This document shows positions 15,364 through 23,778 of a stretch of 33,055 nt of DNA, in pieces. Position 1 is the first letter of the stretch. The number at the start of each line of letters is the position of its first letter. The translations under genes were made by a program, and so were the position numbers. Source of the stretch: Nannocystaceae bacterium (GTDB lineage Bacteria > Myxococcota_A > Polyangia > Nannocystales > Nannocystaceae); the NCBI GenBank assembly GCA_019694555.1, contig JAIBBS010000092.1:1-33055 (forward strand), written 5' to 3'. The notes under the pieces are model-generated. The model was not told where the DNA came from, did not search any database, and was given only the letters and a program-made list of their open reading frames with translations.

Positions 15364-15783
15364 TCACAGCCGATCGGAGGCGATGCCGACGTCGGAGATG
15401 CCCGACTCGTGCGCGGCCGTCATCACGCGGATGACGTCGCCGTAGCGGGCTTCGCCCTTGGCCGTGACGACGACCTTGCTGTCGGTCTGGGCCTTCTCGT
15501 TCTCGGTGAACGACTTGACCATCGCCTCGTAGTCGTTCGACAGCACCTGCTGGCCCAGCTTCGCCGAGCCGTCGGGCAGGACCTCGACCAGCAGCGGCGA
15601 GTTGGGATCCGAGGGCACCGCCGTGACCGACTCCTTGGGCACGGTGATCTGGATCTGCTCGTTGGGTGGCGTAGGCGCTGCGACCATGAAGATGATCAGC
15701 AGGCACAGCAGCACGTCGACCATCGGGGTGACGTTGATCTCGCAGACTGCTTCGCCTTCTTGTCCGCCAGCCGAGACCGCCAT
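15364..15783 (-). CDS. ExbD/TolR-family energy-transduction protein
   Basis: A 139-residue protein with one transmembrane helix and a periplasmic domain. The helix is preceded by EINVTPMVDVLL, the family signature, with the proton-channel Asp at residue 23. ExbD/TolR proteins work with an ExbB/TolQ/MotA-type partner to couple proton flow to outer-membrane processes. No such partner is next to it, so it must use one encoded elsewhere. It lies 57 bases downstream of the large membrane-protein gene on the same strand and may be co-transcribed with it. It converges on the pseudokinase gene with a six-base gap. I cannot tell ExbD from TolR here. Confidence 0.9.
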   Translation of the reverse strand: MAVSAGGQEGEAVCEINVTPMVDVLLCLLIIFMVAAPTPPNEQIQITVPKESVTAVPSDPNSPLLVEVLPDGSAKLGQQVLSNDYEAMVKSFTENEKAQTDSKVVVTAKGEARYGDVIRVMTAAHESGISDVGIASDRL

Positions 15784-15840
15784 GGCAGCCGCCAGTCTAC
15801 GCGGCCGGCGGGCGGCCGGGCAAGGCTCGCGACGCGGCGC

Positions 15841-18642
15841 TCAGCGGAAGCGGGCGGCGCCCACGCACACGTCCTCGGGATCGGTGCCCTCGTTGACGAG
15901 CTCCAGGCGCGCGCCGCCGGGGTGGTCCTCGGGTCGGTAGTGCAGATCGGAGCGCAGGCGGCCCAGCTCGCGCAGGTTGTCGTCGGCGTGGATGCGCCAG
16001 CGCAGCGTCCGCGGGCCGCTGTCGTTGCTGCGTCGCGTGACGAAGCCGATCACGCGATCGCCGGGGCGGCCCAGGTGCAACACCGCGGTGTCGCCCGCGG
16101 CGAGCCCGAACGCGAGACAGCGGTACAGGTACGGATCGGCCCACGTGAACGCGAGGTGCGGACGATGGTCGCCCTCCTCGCAATCGACCAGCGCGTCCTT
16201 GCCCAGCAGGCCGTCGCACACGCGCCGGTCGCTGCGCTCGAGCGCGATCTCGCCGGCGAGCGCGAGGTCGTCGGCGAACTGCGGCATCGGCCCACGGATC
16301 CGCGTGAGCCGTGGCTCCGCCAGCGACTCCCACGTGCGCGCGAGTTGGTTCGACGCGCGACGCACCAGCAGCGCCGCGATCACGGCCGCGACCACCAACA
16401 GCGCCAGCGTCAGCGTGCGACGGCGGGCCGGCGTGCGCGGCCACGGCTGCGGCTGCCACGGTGCATCGCGCAGCAGCATCGCTGCGGCCAGCAGCAGCGC
16501 CACCAGGCTCAGCCACGGCGCGACGCGCTCCGCGGTGGTGCGACGGTAACGCAGCGTGAGCGTGCCGCCGTGCTCGAGCTCGACCGCGATCAGATCCATG
16601 CCGCCGCCGTGCACGTGGGCACTGGTGGTCTCGATCGGGGTGCCATCGAGCTCCGCGACCCAGCGATGCGACGGCGCATGCGACAGCGCAAGCGTGCCGC
16701 CGCGGGTGTCCACCGCGATGCGGGTGTGATCGGCGTCGTGCTCGAGGATCTCGGCGGTGCCGCTGCCACGCACGAAGCGCGGCGCGGTGTCGGGCTCGCC
16801 GCCGAAGCGCTCGAGCGTGTAGCTGCCGTAGTCGCCCACCGGCGTCAGCATGCTCGCGAGCGCGGAGTCGCCGTCGCCCAGCGGTCGGTCGTGGATCACG
16901 TGCGTGACCGCGAGCCGACGCAGCACCGAGACCGAGCGGCGATCGATCTGCCACTCGAAGTTGATCGTCGCGACGTGTCCGTCGAGCACCGCCGCACCGC
17001 CGGCGTCGGCGATCGCGAACATCGGCAGCATGCCGCCGCCCATGCCGCTGCGCAGGAACGCGACCCGCAGCGGGGGCCCGCCGGCGTCGGCGAGCGCCGC
17101 GGCCTCGGCGATCAGCGCCTCGCGCAGCGCGGCCTCGCCCTCGCGCTCGCTGCTGTGCGCGAGGGTGTCGATCGCACCGACGGGCCGGTGCACGAACGCG
17201 TCGCTGCGCGCGAGCGCGGTCGCCAGCACCGGGCCCAGCAACGCCGCGATCACCACGCGGCGCGGCCACGTGGGTGCCGCGGGTTCGCGTGGCTGCAGCT
17301 GCGCCAGCACGGCCGCGGTCGCGATCGCGACCGTGGCGCCCGAGAGCGCGAACAACAGCGGCTTGAGCGCGAGCGAGAAGCGGGGAAACTGCAGGTTCTC
17401 GAGCCCGGGCACGAGCAAGTCCAGCCGCAGCACCGTGATGCCGTCGGGCGATGCGACCACCAGCATCGCGATGCATGCGGCAGCGACCAGCCATGCGCGC
17501 GCCCGTCCGCTCCACAACGCGAGCACCAGGCCGGCGCCGAAGCCCGCGGTGGTCCACGCCCACTGCCCCGCGAACAGCTCGCCGGTCAGCAGCCGCGCGC
17601 CCAGCTCGCCCAGCTCCGACCACGCCACCGGCGAACGTCCGAGCTCGCCCGCGGCCGCGAAGAAGGTCGCGAGCCCGCCGGCCGCCAGCGCGACCGCGAG
17701 CGAGTGCACGATCGCGATGCAGCGCAGCGCGCCGCTGGGCATGCCCGCGCGGTCGTCGGCGAGCAGCGCGACCACGCAGAGCCCCGTGCACGAGATCGCG
17801 GTGGTGAGCAGGCCGAACGGATGGGCGAGCAGGCCGCCGGCGAGCCACGCCGCCGCGATGGCCATGCGACGCGGACTCGGGTGCTGCAGCGCGCGCGTGC
17901 ACGCGTGCAGGCCCGCGAGCCACAGCGCGGTCGACAGCAGCTGCGCCCACACGCCGTGGAAGACCAGGTAGTTCCAGCCGCCCAGGCGCGAGCCGCCGGG
18001 ATCGACCAGCCACGCCAGCGCCGCGAGACAGCCCGACCATCGCGCGATGTCTTCGCTGGCGAGGCCCGGTCGCAGCCGCGCGAGCACGTCGTCGGCGATC
18101 GCCGCAGCGACGCGCCAGGTGCCCCACAGCACCAGCAACCACAGCGCGAGCAGGCCCCACGCGTAGCTCGTGCGCAGACCGATCGCGCCGAAGCTCAGCA
18201 GGTGCGGCGCCGCGACCCACAGGTAGCCGAGCACGGGGTAGCCCTCGCCGTAGGGAAAGCCGTGGTTGAAGCGATCGGTCCAGCCCGACAGCCGTCCGTG
18301 CGCGAGCATGTCGTCGAGCAGCAGCCGCGTGGCGAAGTAGTGGATCGCGTGATCGCGGCTGGCCGGCGGCTCGCCGATCACCAGCGGCCACAGCAACGCC
18401 AACGCGACCAGCAGCAGCAGCGCCAGCGGCAGCCGTCGACGCAGCAGCGCCCTGCGATCCGGACCCACTCGCGCGGCCAGCCAGGCCCAGGCCTCGGGCG
18501 CGCACGCGATCGCGACCACGGCGGCGATCCATCGCAGCACGCCATCGCTGGCGATCGCGGCGGCGATCGCAGCCGGCACCAGCGCGGCGCGAAGCGGCGC
18601 GTGCCATCGCGGCGGCAGCAGGGACGCGAAGGAGCGCGACAC
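15841..18642 (-). CDS. Large multi-pass membrane protein, GT-C-like (933 aa)
   Basis: A 933-residue integral membrane protein with roughly a dozen hydrophobic helices in the first 560 residues, then a soluble, beta-rich part, two more helices near 705-760, and a soluble C-terminal domain. The segment SRDHAIHYFATRLLLDDMLAHG after the third helix, with an Asp-His pair in the first large periplasmic loop, followed by FNHGFPYGEGYPVLGYLW, resembles GT-C glycosyltransferases and the membrane proteins annotated as 6-pyruvoyl-tetrahydropterin synthase-related. A role in moving or attaching envelope sugars is a reasonable inference; no substrate is shown. The start is GTG at 18642. It diverges from the PLP enzyme gene and is followed by the ExbD/TolR gene. 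Confidence 0.82.
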   Translation of the reverse strand: MSRSFASLLPPRWHAPLRAALVPAAIAAAIASDGVLRWIAAVVAIACAPEAWAWLAARVGPDRRALLRRRLPLALLLLVALALLWPLVIGEPPASRDHAIHYFATRLLLDDMLAHGRLSGWTDRFNHGFPYGEGYPVLGYLWVAAPHLLSFGAIGLRTSYAWGLLALWLLVLWGTWRVAAAIADDVLARLRPGLASEDIARWSGCLAALAWLVDPGGSRLGGWNYLVFHGVWAQLLSTALWLAGLHACTRALQHPSPRRMAIAAAWLAGGLLAHPFGLLTTAISCTGLCVVALLADDRAGMPSGALRCIAIVHSLAVALAAGGLATFFAAAGELGRSPVAWSELGELGARLLTGELFAGQWAWTTAGFGAGLVLALWSGRARAWLVAAACIAMLVVASPDGITVLRLDLLVPGLENLQFPRFSLALKPLLFALSGATVAIATAAVLAQLQPREPAAPTWPRRVVIAALLGPVLATALARSDAFVHRPVGAIDTLAHSSEREGEAALREALIAEAAALADAGGPPLRVAFLRSGMGGGMLPMFAIADAGGAAVLDGHVATINFEWQIDRRSVSVLRRLAVTHVIHDRPLGDGDSALASMLTPVGDYGSYTLERFGGEPDTAPRFVRGSGTAEILEHDADHTRIAVDTRGGTLALSHAPSHRWVAELDGTPIETTSAHVHGGGMDLIAVELEHGGTLTLRYRRTTAERVAPWLSLVALLLAAAMLLRDAPWQPQPWPRTPARRRTLTLALLVVAAVIAALLVRRASNQLARTWESLAEPRLTRIRGPMPQFADDLALAGEIALERSDRRVCDGLLGKDALVDCEEGDHRPHLAFTWADPYLYRCLAFGLAAGDTAVLHLGRPGDRVIGFVTRRSNDSGPRTLRWRIHADDNLRELGRLRSDLHYRPEDHPGGARLELVNEGTDPEDVCVGAARFR

Positions 18643-18699
18643 GTGCCACCCGACTGTATGCGGCGCGGGCTGGCCGTGCTACTCGATTCGGCGCGAGCT

Positions 18700-18722
18700 G
18701 GCCCCGCGACGTCGGCGGGGCC
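18700..18722 (+). promoter_or_regulatory. Inverted repeat before the PLP enzyme gene
   Basis: GGCCCCGC (18700-18707) and GCGGGGCC (18715-18722) are perfect eight-base arms around GACGTCG. The repeat ends one base before the GAGGTGG ribosome binding site (18724-18730) of the following gene. It may be an operator or an mRNA hairpin that limits access to that site. Confidence 0.35.
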
Positions 18723-18737
18723 CGAGGTGGCCTGGCG

Positions 18738-19886
18738 ATGTCGCGAATCGAGACCGATCTGATCCACGCGGGCGAGCCGCGACCGCGTTTCGGCGGCGCC
18801 GTGGTCGCGCCGATCTTCCAGTCGTCGACGTTCGAGCTCGACGGGACCGACGCCGACTACCACGACATCCGCTACCTGCGGCTGTCGAACTCGCCCACCC
18901 ACCTGCAGCTGCACGCCAAGCTCGCCGCGATCGAGGGCACGCAGGCCGCGGTCGCCACCACCAGCGGCATGGCCGCGATCTCGACCGCGTTGCTCACGGT
19001 GCTGCGCAGCGGCGATCACCTGATCGCGCAGCGCTGCCTGTACGGTGGCACGCACGACCTGGTCACCCACGACCTGCCGGCGCTGGGCATCGAGACCACG
19101 TTCGTCGACGCCGACGATCGCGACGCCTGGGCCGCGGCGCTGCGGCCGAACACGCGCGCGTTCTACTGCGAGAGCCTGACCAACCCCACGCTCGAGCTGG
19201 CCGATCTGCCCGGGATCGCCGCGTTCGCGCGCGCGCACGGCCTGGTCTCGCTGATCGACAACACCTTCGCGACGCCGATCAACCTGCGGCCGGCGAGCCT
19301 GGGCTTCGACCTGGTGCTGCACAGCGCGACCAAGTACCTCAACGGTCACTCCGACATCGTCGCGGGCGCGGTGATGGGCGACGCGGCGCGCATCGATGCG
19401 GTCAAGCGCAAGCTCGATCATCTCGGCGGATCGATCGATCCGCACGCGGCGTTCCTGCTGCTGCGCGGACTCAAGACCCTGGCGCTGCGCGTGCGGCAGC
19501 ACAACCACAGCGCGTTGGCGCTGGCGCAGCAGCTCGCGACCCACCCGGCGATCGCGCTGGTGCGCTATCCCGGGTTGCCGTCGCACGCCCAGCACGAGCG
19601 TGCGCGCACGCTGCTCGCGGGCTTCGGCGGCATGCTGTCGTTCGAGCTGCACGGTGGCGTCGAGGCGGCGCGCCGCTTCACGCGGCGGCTCGAGTTCGCG
19701 ACCGAGGCGCCCAGCCTCGGCGGCCCCGAGACGCTGGTGACGCGACCGGCCCAGAGCTCGCACGCGGGCGTGTCGCCGGCCGATCGCGCGGCGCTGGGCA
19801 TCGGCGACGGGCTCGTGCGCATGAGCGTCGGGCTCGAGGCCACCGAGGATCTGCTCGCGGACGTGACCGCCGCGCTCGCGCCGTAG
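18738..19886 (+). CDS. Cys/Met-metabolism PLP-dependent enzyme (trans-sulfuration family)
   Basis: A 382-residue enzyme of the cystathionine gamma-synthase/lyase and methionine gamma-lyase family. The PLP-binding Lys is 199 (HSATKYLNGHSD), Asp174 (LIDNTFATP) would contact the pyridine nitrogen, and Tyr102 (LYGGTH) would stack on the ring. Tyr46 and Arg48 supply the phosphate contacts from the neighbouring subunit, although the usual YSRxxNPT reads YLRLSNSPT. The C-terminal SLGGPETLVTRPAQSSHA is the family substrate-carboxylate region. Which reaction it catalyses (synthase, beta-lyase, gamma-lyase or sulfhydrylase) cannot be decided from motifs. A good ribosome binding site, GAGGTGG, lies seven bases before the ATG. 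It stands alone between divergent and convergent neighbours. Confidence 0.93.
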   Translation: MSRIETDLIHAGEPRPRFGGAVVAPIFQSSTFELDGTDADYHDIRYLRLSNSPTHLQLHAKLAAIEGTQAAVATTSGMAAISTALLTVLRSGDHLIAQRCLYGGTHDLVTHDLPALGIETTFVDADDRDAWAAALRPNTRAFYCESLTNPTLELADLPGIAAFARAHGLVSLIDNTFATPINLRPASLGFDLVLHSATKYLNGHSDIVAGAVMGDAARIDAVKRKLDHLGGSIDPHAAFLLLRGLKTLALRVRQHNHSALALAQQLATHPAIALVRYPGLPSHAQHERARTLLAGFGGMLSFELHGGVEAARRFTRRLEFATEAPSLGGPETLVTRPAQSSHAGVSPADRAALGIGDGLVRMSVGLEATEDLLADVTAALAP

Positions 19887-19929
19887 TCCGCCTCGGTCGT
19901 GGCAGCGCAGCGCATCCGCCGACGGCCTG

Positions 19930-20733
19930 TCAGCGCGCGAGCCAATCGGTGCACATCAGCAGCAGCGCCGGGTAGGCCGCGAGCCACGTCCACAGGAAGC
20001 GGTTGAGGCCCAGCACCGCGACGTTGCCGGCATGAAACGCGATCGCGACGCCGCCCAGCAGCAATGCCGCGCGTGCGTCGAGCAGTGCGAGCGGGAACAG
20101 GCACTCGAAGCCGATCACGATCCACGCGGCGGCGCGCGCCATGCCGCGGCTGCCGAGGCCGCGCCGGGCCCACGCGGGCGCGCGGTACTGCGGCAGTGCG
20201 AGCACCTCGTGCATGGCCGCGCCGCTGCGCCAGCTGGGTTCGCGCAACTTCACCAGGCCGGCGACGAAGTACGACAGCACCAGCTGCACCGCGACGTAGG
20301 CCAGGCCCAGCGATCCGAGCGCACCGTCGGGATCGCAGCGCGCGAGCGCGAGGCCGCCGAGCACCACCAACAGCATCGCGTCCGCGCCGCCGTGGTAGGC
20401 GCCGCGGAAGCGGAACGCACCCGCGAGCACGCATGCCCACGCGATCGCGGCCGGCCACGGTCCGGTCAGCCACGGCAGCGCGATCGCGGCCGCCAGCTGC
20501 AGCGCGAGCACGGCCGTGAAGCCGCGGGCCCCGAGCGCGACGTCGAGCAGCGACTGGGCCGCGCGCGGCAGTCGGCGCAGCTCGCCGCGCAGCAGCGGCC
20601 AGCCCCACACGCCGCGATCGCACCAGCTGCGGCGGACCTGCAGCAGCTCGATGGCCGCGATCGCAGTGGGGATCGCGGCCAGCCACGCGGTCGCGTCGCA
20701 GGCCGTGGCGCGATCGATCGCGAAGCCGATCAC
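19930..20733 (-). CDS. HTTM (vitamin K carboxylase-like) membrane protein
   Basis: A 267-residue multi-pass membrane protein with about six to seven helices. The segment SYFVAGLVKLREPSWRSG (about residues 154-171) and the C-terminal FHAGNVAVLGLNRFLWTWLA match the HTTM domain, the membrane part of vitamin K-dependent gamma-carboxylase. Lys162 sits where the carboxylase has its active-site lysine. The large lumenal domain of the animal enzyme is absent, as is usual for short bacterial HTTM proteins, whose function is unknown. The GTG start overlaps the stop of the 151-residue upstream gene (GTGA), so both are co-translated and probably work together. Confidence 0.82.
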   Translation of the reverse strand: MIGFAIDRATACDATAWLAAIPTAIAAIELLQVRRSWCDRGVWGWPLLRGELRRLPRAAQSLLDVALGARGFTAVLALQLAAAIALPWLTGPWPAAIAWACVLAGAFRFRGAYHGGADAMLLVVLGGLALARCDPDGALGSLGLAYVAVQLVLSYFVAGLVKLREPSWRSGAAMHEVLALPQYRAPAWARRGLGSRGMARAAAWIVIGFECLFPLALLDARAALLLGGVAIAFHAGNVAVLGLNRFLWTWLAAYPALLLMCTDWLAR

Positions 20734-21185
20734 AGCGGCAACACCTCGGAGCGCGCGCGCTCGAGCCGGGCGCCGTCGTGGTCACGCACGCACCACTGGA
20801 ACACGCCATGGTCGTGACCGAGCGCGGTGTGGGCACGATCGCGTGCGAGCGCGGTGACCTGCGCGAGTGTGACGTCCAGCGCGAGCTCGTCCTCGTCGGC
20901 GCTGACCAGTCGCTCGACCAGGCCGTGCATCGCCAGCGCGAGGTTGCTGCGCGCGGACAGCAACGCGCCGCGGCGCACCGCGGGGATGACCTCGAGCCAC
21001 GCGCCCATCGCCGCGGCGGTGGCACCGACGCGGACGCACAGCTGCGGCGTGGGCTCGACGGTGTCGAAGAAGCGCCACGCCGGCAGCAGCACGCGCACGC
21101 GTCCCAGCAGCGCGCCGCCGACCGAGCGTCGCGCCGCGAGCGTCGCCAGCACCACCAGCAGCAGCACCAGCGCAGGCAGCGACAT
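20730..21185 (-). CDS. Small membrane-anchored partner of the HTTM protein
   Basis: A 151-residue protein I do not recognise. It opens with a hydrophobic helix (SLPALVLLLVVLATLAA), which would anchor it in the inner membrane, followed by a soluble domain with an FFDTVEP motif, several conserved-looking Trp and Arg residues, and a C-terminal FQWCVRDHDGARLER. There is no lipobox. Its stop overlaps the GTG start of the HTTM gene, so the two are probably made in equal amounts and may form a complex. It could supply the soluble part missing from the HTTM protein; that is inference. Confidence 0.72.
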   Translation of the reverse strand: MSLPALVLLLVVLATLAARRSVGGALLGRVRVLLPAWRFFDTVEPTPQLCVRVGATAAAMGAWLEVIPAVRRGALLSARSNLALAMHGLVERLVSADEDELALDVTLAQVTALARDRAHTALGHDHGVFQWCVRDHDGARLERARSEVLPL

Positions 21186-21307
21186 CGTGGCTGTCCTTGC
21201 GGTGCGGCCTCCCGCGATGCACGTCGAAATCGTCGTGCCCGTGCGATCCGGCCCATCGTGGGTCGACCGTCGCGCGCGCGGGCGCGTCGTGGGCCTGCTG
21301 CGCCGGG

Positions 21308-22672
21308 CTAGGGATCGGTGAGGATCACGCCCACGCCCGCCGGTGCACCGTCACCGCCGCAGTAGATCGCGAGGTCGGTCGCGCCGTCGCCGTCGAGCTC
21401 GGCCGCGACGATCTCGAAGCCGCCACACGGCGCCTCGAAGGCCTCGACCGGCGCGAAGTCACCGTCGCCCATGCCGCGCGCGAGCCACAGCGTGGGCTCG
21501 CCGCCGTAGCTGATCGCGGCGAGGTCGAGCGCGCCGTCGCCGTCGAGATCGGCCACGGCCACCGCACGCGACACGCCCTGGCCCAGATCGACGAGCGTGC
21601 CGGCATCGAAGCCGGCATCGCCGTCGCCCAGCTGCACCTGCAGACCGCCGGCCGCCGACATCGCGCCGACGAGATCGAGATCGCCGTCGCCGTCGAGGTC
21701 GCCGGTGGCGAACTGCAGGTACGGCGCGAACACGTCGAACGCGGTCCACTGGCCGGATGCGCGCACGGCGAGCCCGCCGTAGTAGTCGCTCACGACCAGC
21801 TCCGGCGGTCCATCGCCGTCGAGGTCCACGATGGCGGCGTCGCGGATCTCGCCTGCGCCCGGCGGCGACTCGTTGCTGCCGGCGTAGCTGCCGTCGCCCT
21901 GCGACTGCCACAGCTGGACCGCGCCGTCGAGCTGGCCGATCGCGATGTCGCCCAGCGCGTCGCCGTCGAGGTCGCCGATCGCCGCGGCGTAGCACGTGCC
22001 CGCGCAGCTCAGCTGCAGCGGTGCCGCGAAGACCCCGCCGCCTTGATTGACCCGCAGCTCGGCGTAGTCCGCGATCGGCACGACCACGTCGAGCGGCAGC
22101 TCGCCATCGACCGTGCCGACCGCGAGGTGCGAGCCCTCGGGTTCGGCGAGGAATGGATCGGTGGCATCGAAGCCGCCGCTGCCGTCGTTGACGAACACCT
22201 GGCTCACGGTGACGAGATCGGTGTCGCCGTCCGCGTCGAGGTCCGCGGCAACGATGCCGCGACCGCCCGACTCGCCGTCGAGCAGGACCCACTCGGGGCA
22301 GTACTCGCCCGCGTCGACGGCACCGTCGCCGCAGGCCGTCACCGCGCCGGTGGTCGAGCCCGAGCCATCGCTCGAGCTGCCGCTGGAGCCGCCGGTGCCG
22401 CTCGAGCTGCTGCCCTCGGTGGTGTCCGCCGCGGTGCTGCTGCCGCTGTCACTGCCGCTGCTGCTGCTGCCCGCGGTGGTGCCGGTGCTCGCGCTGGTGA
22501 TGTTCGAGTCGCTCTCGAGCGTCGCGTCGGTCAGCAGCGTGTTGCTCTCGCTCGTGCTCGATCCGGCATCGCCGGTCGACGCGTCGTCGCTGCAGCCCAC
22601 GGCCACGCCCATTGCGAGGCATGCGATTGCACCGCGGACGGTGCCGCGCCGCGTGCTTCGATCCAACACCAT
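21308..22672 (-). CDS. FG-GAP/VCBS-repeat propeller lipoprotein
   Basis: A 454-residue exported lipoprotein. The start at 22672 gives a signal peptide ending in a lipobox (AVGC); an in-frame ATG at 22702 would add ten residues. After the Cys comes a Ser/Thr/Gly linker of about 80 residues, then CGDGAVDAGEYC, which resembles the myxococcal disulfide repeat. The rest carries six repeats of the DLDGDGDLDL type, the calcium-binding FG-GAP/VCBS motif, which should fold as a beta-propeller on the cell surface. Such proteins often bind partners or matrix; no enzyme site is seen. It is 122 bases downstream of the small partner gene on the same strand. Confidence 0.9.
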   Translation of the reverse strand: MVLDRSTRRGTVRGAIACLAMGVAVGCSDDASTGDAGSSTSESNTLLTDATLESDSNITSASTGTTAGSSSSGSDSGSSTAADTTEGSSSSGTGGSSGSSSDGSGSTTGAVTACGDGAVDAGEYCPEWVLLDGESGGRGIVAADLDADGDTDLVTVSQVFVNDGSGGFDATDPFLAEPEGSHLAVGTVDGELPLDVVVPIADYAELRVNQGGGVFAAPLQLSCAGTCYAAAIGDLDGDALGDIAIGQLDGAVQLWQSQGDGSYAGSNESPPGAGEIRDAAIVDLDGDGPPELVVSDYYGGLAVRASGQWTAFDVFAPYLQFATGDLDGDGDLDLVGAMSAAGGLQVQLGDGDAGFDAGTLVDLGQGVSRAVAVADLDGDGALDLAAISYGGEPTLWLARGMGDGDFAPVEAFEAPCGGFEIVAAELDGDGATDLAIYCGGDGAPAGVGVILTDP

Positions 22673-22950
22673 CCAACCACTACGATACCATCCACCAACC
22701 ATGGCCCGGTTGTAGCACCGAGCGGTCGCGACGGACAGCCGCCCGCGGTGCGCTGGTTGTGCAGCCTCGTGCACATGCCGGGCGAACCACGGACGGCCGT
22801 GCGATCGATCCGCCGCGATGCCGCGAATTTCGGCAGCCGATCGACCCGCGGTCGGTGTGCTCGCGGGCGTCGGCTCGGGCTGACGCCGGTGGCGTGCCTC
22901 GCGTCGAGGCGATCGGCGCTCACCGATCGATCGCCAGCGGTGGTGGTGGT
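22673..22950. other. Intergenic region upstream of the FG-GAP lipoprotein
   Basis: This stretch holds no credible gene. It is less GC-rich than its surroundings at 22660-22715. On the minus strand it carries two -10-like hexamers: TATCGT (22687-22682), nine bases before the ATG at 22672, and TACAAC (22714-22709), six bases before the alternative ATG at 22702. Neither has a good -35. Nothing further is recognisable to 22950. Confidence 0.35.
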
Positions 22951-23664
22951 TCAGGCCGCAGCCGGCAGCGCCTTGCCGCCGGCGAGCATCCACTCGAGCG
23001 CACGCTCGAGCGCGCCTTCGGGCAACGCGTCGATGACCTCGCCGTGCGCCACCACCAACCGCCGCGGCGAGAGCTCGAGCACCCGACGCACGCTCGCGGC
23101 CGCGGCGGCACGATCCTTCACGCCGAAGCGCCACGCGCGGCTCTGCGCCAGCTTGCCGTGCACGCCCATCATGCGCAGCAGCAGCGGCGCGAGCCAGCCC
23201 TCGGCGGTGCGCAGGTTGAACACAAGGTCGGTCACGATCAAGGTGCGGCTGCGACGATGCACGAACACGGTCTCGGCGAGCTTGGGTGCGCCGTCGATCC
23301 GGATCGACTCGATCTCGTCGTGCCAGGGGTCCTTCGCGGTGCCGTGGACGCCGGCGAACTTCAGCTCGCTGCGCTTGTGCTCGAGCCCGGGGGCGCCCCA
23401 CAGCTGCGCGCGCGGGAAACGATCGAGCCATGGCTGCACGAACAGGTGGTGCAGCTGGTTCGGCGCCACGACGAAGCGCACGTCGCCCTTGGCCGCGACC
23501 GCGTCGAGCAGCGCGGCGTCGGGCGCGATGGGTGAGTGCAGCCACATGCCGCCGCCCTCGAGCTGCACCGCGGCCATGCGGATGGGCAGGCGAAAGCCGG
23601 GGAAGCGCATGATCGCGGACGCGCTGTAGATGCCGTCCCCGTGATCGTCGAGCGGGCTGGTCAT
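22951..23664 (-). CDS. DUF4336 protein (metallo-beta-lactamase-like)
   Basis: A 237-residue protein matching DUF4336, a metallo-beta-lactamase-fold family of unknown function. Visible marks are MWLHSPIAPDAALLDAV, VVAPNQLHHLFVQPWLDRFP (replacing the HxHxDH metal motif of true MBL enzymes), TLIVTDLVFNL and VVAHGEVID near the C-terminus. The start at 23664 is chosen for a GGAG nine bases upstream; an ATG at 23706 would add 14 residues and place the start inside the regulatory region. It diverges from a marR gene with palindromes between them, so it is a likely target of that regulator. Confidence 0.85.
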   Translation of the reverse strand: MTSPLDDHGDGIYSASAIMRFPGFRLPIRMAAVQLEGGGMWLHSPIAPDAALLDAVAAKGDVRFVVAPNQLHHLFVQPWLDRFPRAQLWGAPGLEHKRSELKFAGVHGTAKDPWHDEIESIRIDGAPKLAETVFVHRRSRTLIVTDLVFNLRTAEGWLAPLLLRMMGVHGKLAQSRAWRFGVKDRAAAAASVRRVLELSPRRLVVAHGEVIDALPEGALERALEWMLAGGKALPAAA

Positions 23665-23719
23665 GATCGGTCGCTCCGCGGGGTCGCGACCGACCCCGTC
23701 GGGCATAGTCAAGCATCCC

Positions 23720-23746
23720 TGACGAATATCGTCAAGCAGACTTGAC
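23720..23746. promoter_or_regulatory. Palindromic operator between the DUF4336 gene and marR
   Basis: Two overlapping perfect inverted repeats: TGACGA-ATA-TCGTCA (23720-23734) and GTCAAG-CAGA-CTTGAC (23731-23746). A further GTCAAG half-site lies at 23708-23713. Size and symmetry suit a MarR dimer. The CTTGAC arm overlaps the predicted marR -35, which would allow autorepression as well as control of the divergent gene. Confidence 0.6.
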
Positions 23747-23770
23747 GACAGTTCCCGCCGCGGGGATGCT
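23742..23770 (+). promoter_or_regulatory. Predicted marR promoter (leaderless)
   Basis: TTGACG (23742-23747, 5 of 6 to -35), a 17-base spacer, GATGCT (23765-23770, 3 of 6 to -10), then eight bases to the GTG at 23779. No ribosome binding site is present between the -10 and the GTG. Confidence 0.4.
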
Positions 23771-23778
23771 CGACGACG

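Noticed and set aside
15409..18762. Long plus-strand open frame opposite the membrane protein
   Set aside because: Reads as Gln/Arg/His-rich antisense translation; the minus-strand frame gives real membrane helices.
22951..23664. True metallo-beta-lactamase enzyme
   Set aside because: The HxHxDH motif is not present; the segment reads NQLHHLF, so it fits DUF4336 rather than a classical MBL hydrolase.
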